From Carpediemonas membranifera (lineage: Eukaryota > Fornicata): a stretch of 64,000 nt of DNA. Where the stretch lies: the NCBI GenBank assembly GCA_019828565.1, contig JAHDYR010000062.1:806001-870000 (forward strand), given 5' to 3'. Position numbers and translations under genes: made by a program. The notes under the pieces are model-generated. The model saw only the letters and a program-made list of their open reading frames with translations. It made no database searches and had not been told where the DNA came from. Of the stretch, positions 48,201-57,727 are shown piece after piece (within the stretch, counting starts at the first letter, position 1; each line of letters opens with the position of its first letter).

Positions 48201-48317
48201 ATGCAACACGCTGGCAAATGCATGTATTGCCGAGTGTATGCTGACCCGATAAGCCTCACACTTCCTGTTCCTCCCTTCAAACCGCATGAGCTCAGCCACT
48301 CAAAAACAAAATTTTAA
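48201..48317 (+). CDS. Tiny 38-aa ORF with C-x2-C
   Basis: ATG to TAA encoding a peptide with K-C-M-Y-C-R, superficially like the C-T-F-C start of the CRN-like proteins. Could be the 5' remnant of another gene. The surrounding 48091-48346 has no other feature. Confidence 0.2.
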   Translation: MQHAGKCMYCRVYADPISLTLPVPPFKPHELSHSKTKF

Positions 48318-48346
48318 GATGAAACTGTCCGAACCCCATAAACCAC

Positions 48347-48600
48347 TCAAACAGATCCCTCAGCCGCTGTAATCAACGAATACACGTCCCCCAACCCCAA
48401 GTGGCTCACCCCCCAGTCATCGACCTCACTCTCGAGCTGCACCGCCTCCATCTCATCAAATATGTCCGCAAGTTCAGCAGTGTGGGTCGGAACCGCCGGA
48501 CGGATCTCTGTCTCAAAGAAGCATTGGAAATCCTCGAATGTTGGGAATCTCGTTGTCGGGATGAACGCCGCGCGGATTTCGGCTAGTTTCTCGCTCCCGA
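48347..48600 (-). pseudogene. 3' end of an unknown gene cut by LINE-2
   Basis: On the minus strand about 80 codons with strongly coding-like composition (EKLAEIRAAFIPTTRFPTFE ... LGLGDVYSLITAAEGSV, TGA at 48347). The frame runs into the 5' end of LINE-2 near 48600, where base composition changes to AGA-rich. No upstream part was found beyond LINE-2. Confidence 0.4.
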
Positions 48601-49282
48601 GGAAAAAGAGGATGCTAGACGGCTGCTGGCGGACAGCACACTGCTCGCAATCAGAGTTCTAGCACTATTCAGAGGCACCAACGGCATCGGTGAGTTAGAG
48701 GACGCCCTCAGACTGCTGCAGCCAGCCATTGAGGAAGAGGTCAGAGCAGCCAGAGAAAGCAGTGACATCGTAGCAGGGCTGGGGTTCCAGCCGAGGCACA
48801 CAGCGTTCCAGGAGTTTGGCCCCCACCCAGCGTTCAGAGAGATCAGAGACGGGCACCAGGGCAACAGGTTCCTCGTAGTGCCAGACAGAGAACACAGGTT
48901 CGGCATTGGCTTCGGATTTGCAGAGGTAGCGATGGGGATGAAGGGCCTGCTCCTATCCCCTGACGCCTTCACTGACAGAGACAACAGAGTCACTAGGAAC
49001 CCTATCTGGACACTGGAAGAGGAGCTAGACAACCCAGAGCAACTCAGAGCGGTCCAGGGCCGAGCCGGCCTTGGAGCGCACAACGAAGAGAACATGGTCA
49101 CACTGTCACAGCTCGTCAACTGGTGGCCCAGCAGAGAGCGCATCGCCCGGCAAGAGACCTGGGGATGCGAAGAGCTAGCAGAGGCACTCAGAGAGTTTGA
49201 AGGGCGCATAGCCAATGTCAAAGCCCCCCGAACGCCAGAGCCTCCATCAGAGTCGCATTCATCCCCAGAGACTGGGGACTGA
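48595..49282 (+). CDS. LINE-2 ORF1a, 5'-truncated unknown protein
   Basis: Open without an early ATG (first Met at ~48929) to TGA 49282. Helical, acidic protein (EEKEDARRLLADSTLLAIRV..., LEDALRLLQPAIEEEVRAAR) with a G-F-x-F-A-E-V-A-M-G segment. Arginine is nearly always AGA. The lack of a start fits 5' truncation during insertion. Confidence 0.5.
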
Positions 49283-49317
49283 TCAGAACCAGAGACGCGG
49301 GGTCTATCCTGAAGCGC

Positions 49318-50508
49318 ATGCGCTGGGAAGGCCGACGCATGGTCACCACAGTGATCCCGGAAGAGGCCAGAGTCAGAATGGGGGACATCCCACCCAGCGG
49401 ATACAAACCCGACGTGGACGGCAAGGACGAGATGCCCTTCAGGGTCACGTACAGAGACACTCACCTCCAGACGGCAGTCGGCGAAGTCGAGCACCAAATG
49501 GTAGGCAGGAACTTCAGAGACATCCTGGACCCTGCAACCCGGGTGGACAGACGCCGCGAGGACGAGCGCCGTGACCACAGAGAGATCAGGCGCCCGGACA
49601 CCAGAGATGAGAGACACCACGACAGAGAGGTGGGTCACCAAGTTGACAGAGAGGCCAGACGTTCGGTCGACCAGGAAGTCAGGCGCCCTACTGGCAGAGA
49701 GATCGGACATCCCACCCACAGAGAAGCCATACACCTGGCCGACAGAGAGGCCAGACGTCCGGCTGACTATGAGGTCAGACGCCCCATCGCCAGAGAAGCT
49801 GACCAACCCACCGAAAGAGACATCAGACACCCTGACGACAGAGAGGCTGGGCGCCTCATCGACAGAGAAATCAGACGTCCTGAAATCTATGAACGCGACA
49901 CGGAGCTCGAACGTCTGGAAGCCAGGGCCAACAGAGCAGAACAGGACGGTCTCCGGATCAGACCCGACTTCGAAGAGGCAGAGAGGCGCCAGCGGGAGAG
50001 AAACGAGTGGTTTAGAGAACATCTTGGAACAGCCAGAGACAACCGCAGAGGCAACCACTCCTCAGCAGCCGGCAAGCGAGGCAGCCAAGGCAGAGACGAC
50101 CTATCCGAGTCAGGAAAGAGGAGCAGACACAGTGACGACACCGCTGGGACGGTAAGAAGCAGACTACCGGACCAGCAGGACGCCGAGAAACAGAGGCTCC
50201 TACTTCAACTGGCAGAGGCACAGCGAGAAATCTCAGCCCTCAAGGCCGCCCGGCAGAGACCCGCAGACCTGGCAGGCACTGAACCCGACCCCCTTGTCAG
50301 ACCACCGATTGAGATGGTCAAGAACAGAGACGCCGCGGTAGTGCCCCGTCGCAGGAACAAGAGCAGGAGAACCAGGACCACCAGACAGACGGACCCCATG
50401 GAGATGATGACACAGTTCATGTCCTTCATGGCCAACATGCAAGGTGGTCAGGCCCGCGACTCTGAACCGTATGATGATGCCAGTGAAAGTGAGGTCTCGG
50501 AGGAGTAA
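49318..50508 (+). CDS. LINE-2 ORF1b with ~12 octapeptide repeats and coiled coil
   Basis: 396 residues, ATG 49318 to TAA 50508. After a ~75-aa folded-looking start, residues ~85-190 are a run of eight-residue repeats of the form [DGHAE]-R-[ED]-[AIV]-x4 (DREVGHQV, DREARRSV, DQEVRRPT, GREIGHPT, DREARRPA, and so on), encoded by 24-bp units from ~49575 to ~49890. A coiled coil (ELERLEARANRAEQD..., EKQRLLLQLAEAQREISALKA), a basic stretch (RRRNKSRRTRTTR) and an acidic end follow. A coiled coil plus basic region suits an RNA-binding ORF1 protein; the octad repeat is unusual. Confidence 0.65.
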   Translation: MRWEGRRMVTTVIPEEARVRMGDIPPSGYKPDVDGKDEMPFRVTYRDTHLQTAVGEVEHQMVGRNFRDILDPATRVDRRREDERRDHREIRRPDTRDERHHDREVGHQVDREARRSVDQEVRRPTGREIGHPTHREAIHLADREARRPADYEVRRPIAREADQPTERDIRHPDDREAGRLIDREIRRPEIYERDTELERLEARANRAEQDGLRIRPDFEEAERRQRERNEWFREHLGTARDNRRGNHSSAAGKRGSQGRDDLSESGKRSRHSDDTAGTVRSRLPDQQDAEKQRLLLQLAEAQREISALKAARQRPADLAGTEPDPLVRPPIEMVKNRDAAVVPRRRNKSRRTRTTRQTDPMEMMTQFMSFMANMQGGQARDSEPYDDASESEVSEE

Positions 50509-50835
50509 GTGGATCAGAGATAAAGCAGTATTCTTTCAGAAACTAGTGTATCAGACTTTCTTTCTTTATATAACCCTGGCTCCCACCCAGGGCCTGGCAT
50601 TAGCCCACGGGCACTGCCAGTAGGTTGCAGGCGGCAGCCAAAGGAGGGGTCACGCCACTGCGCCCCCTCCTAAGTATCCATGCCCGAGGGCGAATCGGTC
50701 ACCAAGAAGCACGGAGGCTGGCCCGCCAAGGGTTACCAAGACCGGCATCGAGGCCCCTTGACGGGACAGTGACACAGTGAACCCTTAGCCCCTGCAGAAA
50801 TTCTCAGAATTCGCAGGATAAGGATCAGAGCATAG
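50509..50835 (+). other. LINE-2 inter-ORF spacer
   Basis: About 330 bp without an ORF. It contains a pyrimidine-rich CTTTCTTTCTTTATATAA stretch near 50554-50571 and GC-rich sequence resembling an internal leader. Confidence 0.45.
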
Positions 50836-53800
50836 TACAACAGGGAAACGTTCAAGATCTTAAGCCTGAACACTCAGGGGCACATAGGACGAGGAAAGGA
50901 CTTCACGGCATCAATAGCAACAGCAATTCAAACCAAACTCAGAGACATTGAAGCGGTTTGTATACAAGAGACATGGAGAACAGCAAACACAAGAGTCCAC
51001 AGCTTCATAGACTTCCAGTACGCTTTAGCAGGCAGAGAAACAGAGGAAACACTAGCAACAACGAACGAAAAGCGGAAAAGAGAGACCAGGTGCCAGCATC
51101 GCGTGAACAGACAACTGGGAATCACAGGTGACGACCCCCCTACACCCAAGTGGCACGGGACCAGAGAAGGCATCGGCACAATCGTAAGCCCGCATGCCAG
51201 AGCAACATGGGATGTCGGCATCACTGACAGCCTGTCAGGAAGAGTGCAGGCGAGTATTATGAGGACGAGCAGAGACATCATGGTAATCACAGTGTATGCA
51301 CCCACTTCAGATAAAGGGAAGACAGTGAAAGATCAGTTCAGAGACAACATCCAAGAGATACTGGACATGAAAGGGGACATGGAAGCAATCATCATTGGGG
51401 ACTGGAACATGGCCCCAGGGCCGGCACACGGAACCACCAGGTGGAAGGATGTTATGGACAAACACAAACTCAGAGCAATCATACCAGAAAGGGGCACATT
51501 ATCCAGTGGCAACACCACACCGGACTTCGCAATGGTCTCAGAGGGAATCAGGAAAGCAGAGATTCAAGTGGTCAGCTCGACAGTGCTGGGAGTATGGGGG
51601 TCGGCCCACAAAGGGGTCAAGCTTGCCTGGGAAGAACCCCGATACAGAGCCAACAGAGACGATGACAGTGGCCTGGAAATGCCAGGAGTGCACACATGGA
51701 ATATTATGTATATGTATATATATGAAAGAGAGGGAGGGCCACACAACAATCAAGGAGCTAGACAGAAACGGATCGATAGATCAGTGGGAGGAGACAATCA
51801 GAGCCTGCCTGGGGGAACCAGCCGGGGAGAAGAGAGCCAAACCACGAGAGCAGATAGTACAAGACAGCGCATGGGCCGACCTCCATGAAACAGAATGGTC
51901 AGAAGCAGGCAACAAGGTGAGGACGAGACTAATGAACAGCGAACTGAAGAAGTGCTGGGACAAACGCAGAGAAGAGTGGATAGCCGACCTCAGCAAGAGC
52001 ACAAGAGAGGGATACAAAGCATCGAGATCAATGGTAGAGGCTGCAGTCAGAAGATGGTGGTGCGACAACCAGTACAAAGGGATGCCTGGCAGCCTGCTCA
52101 AGGACGGAATGATCACCACGGACAAGGCCACGATCAGTGAAATCCTGCTTAAGCAGTATGCGAAGGTAAGTAGAGGCAGAGAACCAGAGTGGAAGGAGTG
52201 GCCTGGCATAGGGAAGGGACGAATTCTCCAAGGAGGAAGTGAGAGCAGCCATCAGTAAGATTAAGAGAGACACAGCCCCGGGCCCAGAGAACACAACAGG
52301 GACCATGCTAAGAGAACTCAATGAGCGAGGACTCAAGGAGCTTACCAGATTTATGAACAGGGTATATAGAGAAGGGAAGATCCCAGAGACGTGGAAATAC
52401 GCAACAGTGTCAGCTATCCACAAGACCGGAAAACTCAGAGTTAAGCCAGAGTCGTATAGACCCATCTCGCTCACCCCGTTGCTGTACAGAGTATACGGTC
52501 GGCTGTTAAAGAAGAGACTGGAGAAGGCCACCAAAAGGTTCATACCCAGAGAACAGGCAGGATTCCAACCTGAAAGGGACGTAGTGCAGCAGATCCAGTA
52601 TATAGTGCAGAGACACCAGGAAGGGGGGGAGACGACCTCAGTGTTCCTAGACATAGAGAAGGCATACGACACAGTGCCAAGAGACACCCTGATGGACAAA
52701 CTCCAGGGAATGGGAGTGGAGGCCCACCTTATCAGAGCAATCCAGAGCACACTACAAGAGACATGGATATCAGTGAAAGGGGCTAAGTCATGGGAAAGGA
52801 CAAACAGGGGGGTGAAGCAAGGGTGCGTACTAGCCCCGACCCTGTTTGTTCTCTTCATGGCAAACTGGCCCCACCTGGTCAGGAAAAAGCACATGAGCGA
52901 GCCCTATGATATCAGAGAACCACCAGTGGAAACAACAAGTACCAGAGACCCACTCCCGGCAGTGTTAACCATGTTTGTGGATGACACTGCAGTCACGGGA
53001 GACAAACCGGTACAGAGCCAGATCATAGCAAACCTGGTCATAGCGATCATCAGAGAACACGAAATGGGCGTCAACGAGCAGAAGAACGTCATGATCAGTG
53101 TCGACAGAGCAGCCACGGTCAGAATAGGTGGCGTCACGCTACTACCAGCGGAAGAGGCGAGGTACCTTGGACTATGGTTAGCCAGTGGCAGTGACCCCCT
53201 CAGAGCATGTATCGGGAAGAAGAAAGAACAGAGCAAGAGGTACCAGAACCTAGTGAGATGGGCGGGGTGGACTAGAGCAGACATGCCAGCGACAGCCAGC
53301 AGACTCCTCCTAGAAATCTACATTTGGCCGAGGATCACTTTTGGAATTGAAGTGTGGGGAAACGAGACAGGGGCCAGGAAGATCTGGAATGACTGGCAAG
53401 GTATCATGGCAGGCACTGGACCCGGAGGGGGCGCCGCCATGAGGCTGATGAACGGTTGGGTCGACCTCCAAGCCCACATGGAGATGCTTGCAGTGAAAAG
53501 GACAGTGAACAGCAGAGACCAGAGCATACCAGTGAGAGACAGAGAGTGGAGACGAGGTACCATCATGTGGATTGCAAGAGACAGAGCGCAGAGAATCCTC
53601 AGCGACACCAGAAGAGGGGCGACCAAGATAGCGCTACTCGAGTACGGTAAAGAGGAGATCACCAGAAACTGGATGAAGAGGTGCAAAAGTAAGTCAGCCA
53701 AGGGGTTGATAGCGATTGCAGGAGACCGGAGAGTAGGAAAGTGCTTCCTGGGAAAACCAATGATCAACAGGAAACCGCAGAAGGGGCAAACCAGAGCAGA

Positions 53801-54143
53801 GTGGAAGAGGATCGTATCAGTGATAGCAAATGTCAGCCCAGCCCCATCCTCAGCAGAGAAAGGAGAGGGACCGAGCAGAGCAGTAGCCAACATCGCGATG
53901 GATGACGAACTGAAGGAGGAGGTCCAGAGAAGGTGCCCTCTGTGCTCAAGAGAGACTGAGATTGACCTACTGTGGAAGATCCTCCAGGAGAAACCGGACC
54001 AGATCAGAGAACAGAGACTCATCAGAGACTGGGTAGAGGAACAGAGGATAGGGTCAGCATCGCACATAATATGCGAATGCCCCATGGTAGACAGGGGGGA
54101 CGGCTGGGCCAAGATCTGGAAAGAAGCGAGGGATCATACTGTC
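50836..54143 (+). CDS. LINE-2 ORF2: AP endonuclease and reverse transcriptase
   Basis: Reads from I-L-S-L-N-T-Q-G-H (~50858) without an ATG, like LINE-1 M-R-I-V-S-L-N-S-Q-G-H. Endonuclease motifs: V-C-I-Q-E-T-W, I-I-G-D-W-N-M, T-P-D-F-A-M-V, V-W-G-S-A-H. Frame changes occur near 51700 (TATATATATG run) and ~52220. RT: T-W-K-Y-A-T-V-S-A-I-H-K-T-G-K, F-L-D-I-E-K-A-Y-D-T-V-P, G-V-K-Q-G-C-V-L-A-P-T-L-F, M-F-V-D-D-T (~52974), then L-G-L-W-L-A-S-G. The C-terminus has C-P-L-C ... H-I-I-C-E-C (CCHC-like). The last ~20 residues before the stop at 54200 are not LINE sequence. Confidence 0.85.
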
Positions 54144-54211
54144 AACATCCCTAGATTATCTTTGCTAAACCCTAGATTATCTTCGACCTCAAAAAGCTAG
54201 ATAATCTACGG

Positions 54212-54231
54212 TTGCAAGAAAAAATGAACTC
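54212..54231 (+). repeat. TTGCAAGAAAAAATGAAC motif, plus orientation
   Basis: Exact counterpart of the inverted word at 34314-34334; a close variant (CTGCAAGAAAAAATGAG) begins the fold-back at 54818. Confidence 0.4.
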
Positions 54232-54379
54232 GACGATGAGCCGGAGCTGGATCTTCAAAGTGGTATGGTAGTACTTGGCTATACCTAAGCAATACGCATG
54301 CGCAGTATCAAACTTTAAATCCTGCTAGAAAAAAGTAACATAGGGACAAATTGGAATTGAGAGTTGAGACTCAAAAAAC

Positions 54380-54440
54380 GGGCAGGGGGGAGGAAATGGT
54401 CCATAAGTACGCCTTATGGGTCGCTTCCTCCCCTCTGCCC
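54380..54440. repeat. 28-bp-arm hairpin, G-rich/C-rich
   Basis: Left arm GGGCAGGGGGGAGGAA...CCATAAG, loop TACGC, right arm CTTATGG...TTCCTCCCCTCTGCCC; 23 of 28 positions pair. Confidence 0.6.
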
Positions 54441-54817
54441 CCTTTTTATCGCAAAATCGATTTGCCGGATTTGACACATGTTTGATGTGATCAAAATGGA
54501 TTTGATAGACATGAGTCCAGATCATGCAGTTGGCCATCCTGAAGCGCTAGGGCGGTCTGCAGACCGCAGCAATGCCTCTGCTGAATGCCCTTCGCCTGAC
54601 GGACAGGACGCGCGTTGACTCTAAAGGACTGCATGTTTCGGCATTAAAAGAAGGTGTGGAATACAACGGAGTCATCGCCGAACCGCTCCGACCAAGTCGG
54701 TTATTAGGACATCGCGTTCAGACGCCCTCTGCAATTACCAAGTCAATAGACATACTGTTAGAATGGCCAGTTAATCCGGGGATATACGGAGGATAAACAC
54801 CCTTTTGCACAAGAAAC

Positions 54818-54933
54818 TGCAAGAAAAAATGAGATTCACCCGTATCTTTTTCACTATTTCACACGTTTCACCAACGTTTGTGAAACGTAGAGAAACGTGC
54901 GGAAGGTACGGGTAAGTCTCATTTTTGCTTGCA
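54818..54933. repeat. Fold-back element (~31-bp arms) with nested GTTTCAC/GTGAAAC arms
   Basis: TGCAAGAAAAAATGAGATT...CCCGTATCTT pairs with AAGGTACGGGTAAGTCTCA...GCTTGCA at the other end (26 of 31 positions). Inside, CACGTTTCAC... and ...GTGAAACG...AAACGTG form a second stem. MITE-like structure without an obvious target-site duplication. Confidence 0.55.
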
Positions 54934-55022
54934 TACGACGTGCTAGGGGCATTCTTGTGATTCGTAGGTAGGTGCTGATGTTGCATAACCATTCATTGCT
55001 TATTCAAAGTGATAATAACGTG

Positions 55023-55238
55023 CTAGTGGTCTTTAAGTTGCTGTATTACATCTATAAACATATCTCCTATCTCTTCCAGAACGTGTTGTGTGTCATTCAG
55101 CCTCTCATTCACCAACCCCTCGCAATTCAGCCCAGTGATGTGATTTCGTATTTCTCGAACAGAATCTTGTATCTTGCCGACTTCATGGAGGCAACTGGTC
55201 ATATGATTAAGCCTTTCGTTCGTGGATAACCGTAACAT
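55023..55238 (-). CDS. Small 71-aa helical protein
   Basis: ATG at 55238 (MLRLSTNERLNHMTSCLHEV). Two similar helical halves: N-E-R-L-N-H-M...L-H-E-V-G-K-I-Q-D-S-V and N-E-R-L-N-D-T...L-E-E-I-G-D-M-F-I-D-V, suggesting an internal duplication. It is divergent from the gene at 55273 with only 34 bp between starts. Product unknown. Confidence 0.45.
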   Translation of the reverse strand: MLRLSTNERLNHMTSCLHEVGKIQDSVREIRNHITGLNCEGLVNERLNDTQHVLEEIGDMFIDVIQQLKDH

Positions 55239-55272
55239 TGTCGTCAACACCTGCGCAGTTTAAGATGAGAAT

Positions 55273-56493
55273 ATGACGACCAGTGAAACTGCGAAGAAAG
55301 CTGAGATTTCGCAGGGCACGTCTTGCGGATCGGATAAGAGAACAGAGTACCGCCGGCTGTTCGTGACTAGCTTCCTGGAATGCTTTTTCGACGTCGCGGA
55401 CATCCCAACTATCGGTCTGACGACCTCTGACGTTCATCGCGCTCTCCTTGGCATGCAGGATGTGATATCGGGCCTCTGCAACGGCTTTCGCAAGATTGCT
55501 ATTGCAAACTCCGTCAGGCGCACGACTACTGAGCCCATTCAGGCATTTGTGGCAAGTAGAAAGGGTGGCACAGAGCTCATTGGCACAAAGATACCCTACC
55601 TGGTTGTCAGAGACAGAGCAAATGCAGCTGAACACTTGCAGGAGTTTAGAAACAGGATGTCTGTGCTGTTTCCGGGACTTGGACTCCACGATGTCTCCAG
55701 TCTGATCACTTGCACCGGCATTCAATGGCCTCCAGCCGTTGTAATCAGGATCAAGCATCGCAAGCTCCAGCCTGAGCCACGTACCCCAGCAGAAACACCC
55801 GCAGAGACACCCACAAAGACTCCAGTGACAACATTGGTACCAAAGCTCAGAAAAAGAGCTGACTTGGCTACCATCAAGCCTGATTCCCCCGTCAAGAAGC
55901 TTAATTTTGATGCGCAGATGCATGTGCCTGCTCAGAAGCGATCGAGGCTCGAAGAGGCTGACTTGAAGGAGGTTGCCGCGATGGTGACGGCTTCACTCTC
56001 CACAACTGTCACTGATCTCCTCAAGCAGTCACCCAAGGCCGTTGAAATGAACGATAAGGTCCCCGCCCTCAAGCAAGCGACGTTTCTGAAGCTATATCAG
56101 CGTAAGTTACTGTTCGCATGCGCTGTTTGTGCCTCACCTGAATGGTACTTCAACCCAAACATGAAAAGAAACGAGTATGAAACGTGCTATCTCTGCCATC
56201 AGTTCATGCATCTTCAGTGTGTCAGAGAGAAGAGGATTGATGGTAAGAACAGAAAGGTTTGCGCAGCTTGCAGTCTGGCAGGAAGGTCTAACAGATGTCA
56301 CGCGTGTATCAAGGACGGAGACAAGTCGACAAAGGACACTGGCGTCTGCCGGGCGTGCCTAAACTGGTTCTGCGAAGAGAAACACTTCAGCTATGCTGAG
56401 TTCCATCTCGACGGCCAGGACTATCGTGTCAGGTTCTGCGACCAGTGTATGACTGTCTACCAGAAGGTGGCGGATATGAAGCCAATTGAGTAA
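55273..56493 (+). CDS. 406-aa protein with C-terminal PHD/RING-like zinc cluster
   Basis: ATG 55273, TAA 56493. The N-terminal ~160 residues form an unrecognised helical domain. A proline/threonine-rich linker (TPAETPAETPTKTP) and a basic region follow, then a short coil (~235-275). From ~285 the chain is rich in paired cysteines: C-A-V-C, C-Y-L-C, H-L-Q-C, C-A-A-C, C-H-A-C, C-R-A-C, C...H, C-D-Q-C. The C-x2-C ... C-x2-C ... H-x2-C ... C-x2-C part resembles a PHD finger, and the rest adds further zinc sites. PHD fingers read histone tails; that role is inferred. The convergent CHAT-like gene ends 24 bp downstream. Confidence 0.6.
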   Translation: MTTSETAKKAEISQGTSCGSDKRTEYRRLFVTSFLECFFDVADIPTIGLTTSDVHRALLGMQDVISGLCNGFRKIAIANSVRRTTTEPIQAFVASRKGGTELIGTKIPYLVVRDRANAAEHLQEFRNRMSVLFPGLGLHDVSSLITCTGIQWPPAVVIRIKHRKLQPEPRTPAETPAETPTKTPVTTLVPKLRKRADLATIKPDSPVKKLNFDAQMHVPAQKRSRLEEADLKEVAAMVTASLSTTVTDLLKQSPKAVEMNDKVPALKQATFLKLYQRKLLFACAVCASPEWYFNPNMKRNEYETCYLCHQFMHLQCVREKRIDGKNRKVCAACSLAGRSNRCHACIKDGDKSTKDTGVCRACLNWFCEEKHFSYAEFHLDGQDYRVRFCDQCMTVYQKVADMKPIE

Positions 56494-56516
56494 GTTAAAT
56501 AGGGAGATTTTGAACT

Positions 56517-57542
56517 TTAAGTGTCTTCCAGTGCCGCTCTGTGCGCAACTGTCATCTCAGTAATGTAGCGCGAGGCCATAACATCCGCCGGAGATCTCTG
56601 CAGTGGTCTATATGCAAGTACCTCAGAAACAAGGTCGACCATCTCGGGAAGAGGGATTGGCGTGCGGAACTGAGTGGCTGTGAGGATCTCAATCGCGCCC
56701 GGGGTTATGGACATTGATCCATTCGCGATAACCCGTCTCCCTGCTGTGCCAGGTGCGAGCCCATAGCCGGAGAAGTAACGCGAGACGAAGTGGAGCGGGT
56801 TGTCCATGCATGTAGTGCGGTAGAGCCAAAAGCAGTCCTGCAGGACGAGTTCGTTGGCAAGCATTTTCTCCGGAGTGAGAATGATGCACGTATGCTCGTA
56901 TGCCTGGGTCGAAATGGACTGCTTAAGCAGAGAGAACTCGCTATTGTCCGCTCCGGTACAGGTGGCGAAGTAGATGAGCCGAACCCGGCTGGTGGTGACG
57001 AGGGATGGCTCACGGAAAGCGAAGAGGATCATCTGTACGATATCGTGAAGGTACAGGAACTCGTTAGCGCTCGCATTAACGATCATTCTCGACGTTGTGG
57101 TCTCGCTGTGGCCAGAAACAACCCAGAATGTCTCGAAATTGGCGAATTCTGCAGCCAACTGTTGCAGTATGGAGCCGAGGTGGGTCGTCGAGACGAAACT
57201 GACGGCAACCGTGGTGAGCCACTCGTCGCTGACGAGATCGAGGATGGCGTTCATGCGCTTGTGGTACCCCTCGGAGCCAGCAAGCCCGGTGACAGTGAAG
57301 ACCGGGTTCGCACAAGTAGGTGCTTCGAAGCCATGGACTGGCTCGAGCAGGATAACGATGCGGCGGTTCACAAGCTTGCTCAGGGTGAAGGGGCAGTCAT
57401 GCGTGTACCTGATTCCGTCATATTCCTTCAGGCCCTGGTTGCGAAGGTCAGAACGCGGCCTAGTGATTCCACAGACGCATTCATACGTGAGAGGATGGTC
57501 GCTGATGCGTCTGGTACCGAATTTGCCAAATTTCCTCTCCAT
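56517..57542 (-). CDS. CHAT/caspase-like putative cysteine protease
   Basis: 341 residues from ATG 57542 (the open frame upstream has no ATG). After a Cys/His-containing start (C22, C24, C50) the region ~110-250 reads E-T-F-W-V-V-S-G-H145-S-E ... L-H-D-I-V-Q-M-I-L ... R-V-R-L-I-Y-F-A-T-C195-T-G-A-D, then A-Y-E-H-T-C-I-I-L-T-P-E-K-M. His in a G-H turn and Cys ending a hydrophobic strand ~50 residues later, followed by T-G and a later beta strand, match the CHAT/peptidase C14 arrangement. Such domains are proteases in cell-death and conflict systems. The assignment rests on this pattern only. An inverted repeat lies 6 bp upstream of the ATG. Confidence 0.4.
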   Translation of the reverse strand: MERKFGKFGTRRISDHPLTYECVCGITRPRSDLRNQGLKEYDGIRYTHDCPFTLSKLVNRRIVILLEPVHGFEAPTCANPVFTVTGLAGSEGYHKRMNAILDLVSDEWLTTVAVSFVSTTHLGSILQQLAAEFANFETFWVVSGHSETTTSRMIVNASANEFLYLHDIVQMILFAFREPSLVTTSRVRLIYFATCTGADNSEFSLLKQSISTQAYEHTCIILTPEKMLANELVLQDCFWLYRTTCMDNPLHFVSRYFSGYGLAPGTAGRRVIANGSMSITPGAIEILTATQFRTPIPLPEMVDLVSEVLAYRPLQRSPADVMASRYITEMTVAHRAALEDT

Positions 57543-57547
57543 TTGGC

Positions 57548-57578
57548 AACTACCACTTTTTTTCCAACACTGGTAGTT
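57548..57578 (-). repeat. Poly-A-loop hairpin AACTACCA...TGGTAGTT before the CHAT-like gene
   Basis: On the minus strand AACTACCA-GTGTTGGAAAAAAAG-TGGTAGTT, followed by GCCAAATGG with the ATG of the gene. A near copy is at 63177-63208. Confidence 0.55.
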
Positions 57579-57727
57579 GGCCGAACCAGCTATAGGGAAG
57601 GATATGGACCACAATAAGCAAGCATTCTGGTGTTACAGATAAGATATTGTATGTGTGTCCTTTACGGTGTGAGACGGCCCCATCAATCCCGAGAAATACC
57701 GCGTGTCCGTTTGCAAAAAAAAATCAG

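Larger units (their letters stand above)
48595..54143 (+). mobile_element. LINE-2: non-LTR retrotransposon, truncated at both ends
   Basis: Three plus-strand ORFs (ORF1a, ORF1b with octapeptide repeats, ORF2 with endonuclease and RT) related in order to LINE-1 but diverged in sequence. The start is inferred from where coding in the AGA-rich style begins; the end from loss of similarity to LINE-1 ORF2 after K-I-W-K-E-A-R-D-H (~54138), where CCTAGATTATC repeats begin. No target-site duplication or tail was found. Confidence 0.75.
54144..55022. other. Mosaic of fold-back and repeat fragments
   Basis: Contains CCCTAGATTATCTT twice (54152-54184) with an inverted TAGATAATCTA (~54198), the TTGCAAGAAAAAATGAAC word (54212), two long inverted repeats (54380-54440 and 54818-54933) and otherwise only weak short ORFs. 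This looks like a landing site for small non-autonomous elements. Confidence 0.5.

Noticed and set aside
48583-50058. 491-codon minus-strand ORF opposite LINE-2 ORF1
   Set aside because: It is the shadow of the R/D/E-rich octapeptide repeat, has low-complexity S/V/L composition and no independent support.
54572-54796. 74-codon plus-strand ORF in the fold-back region
   Set aside because: Lies among mobile fragments, no motif, composition weak.
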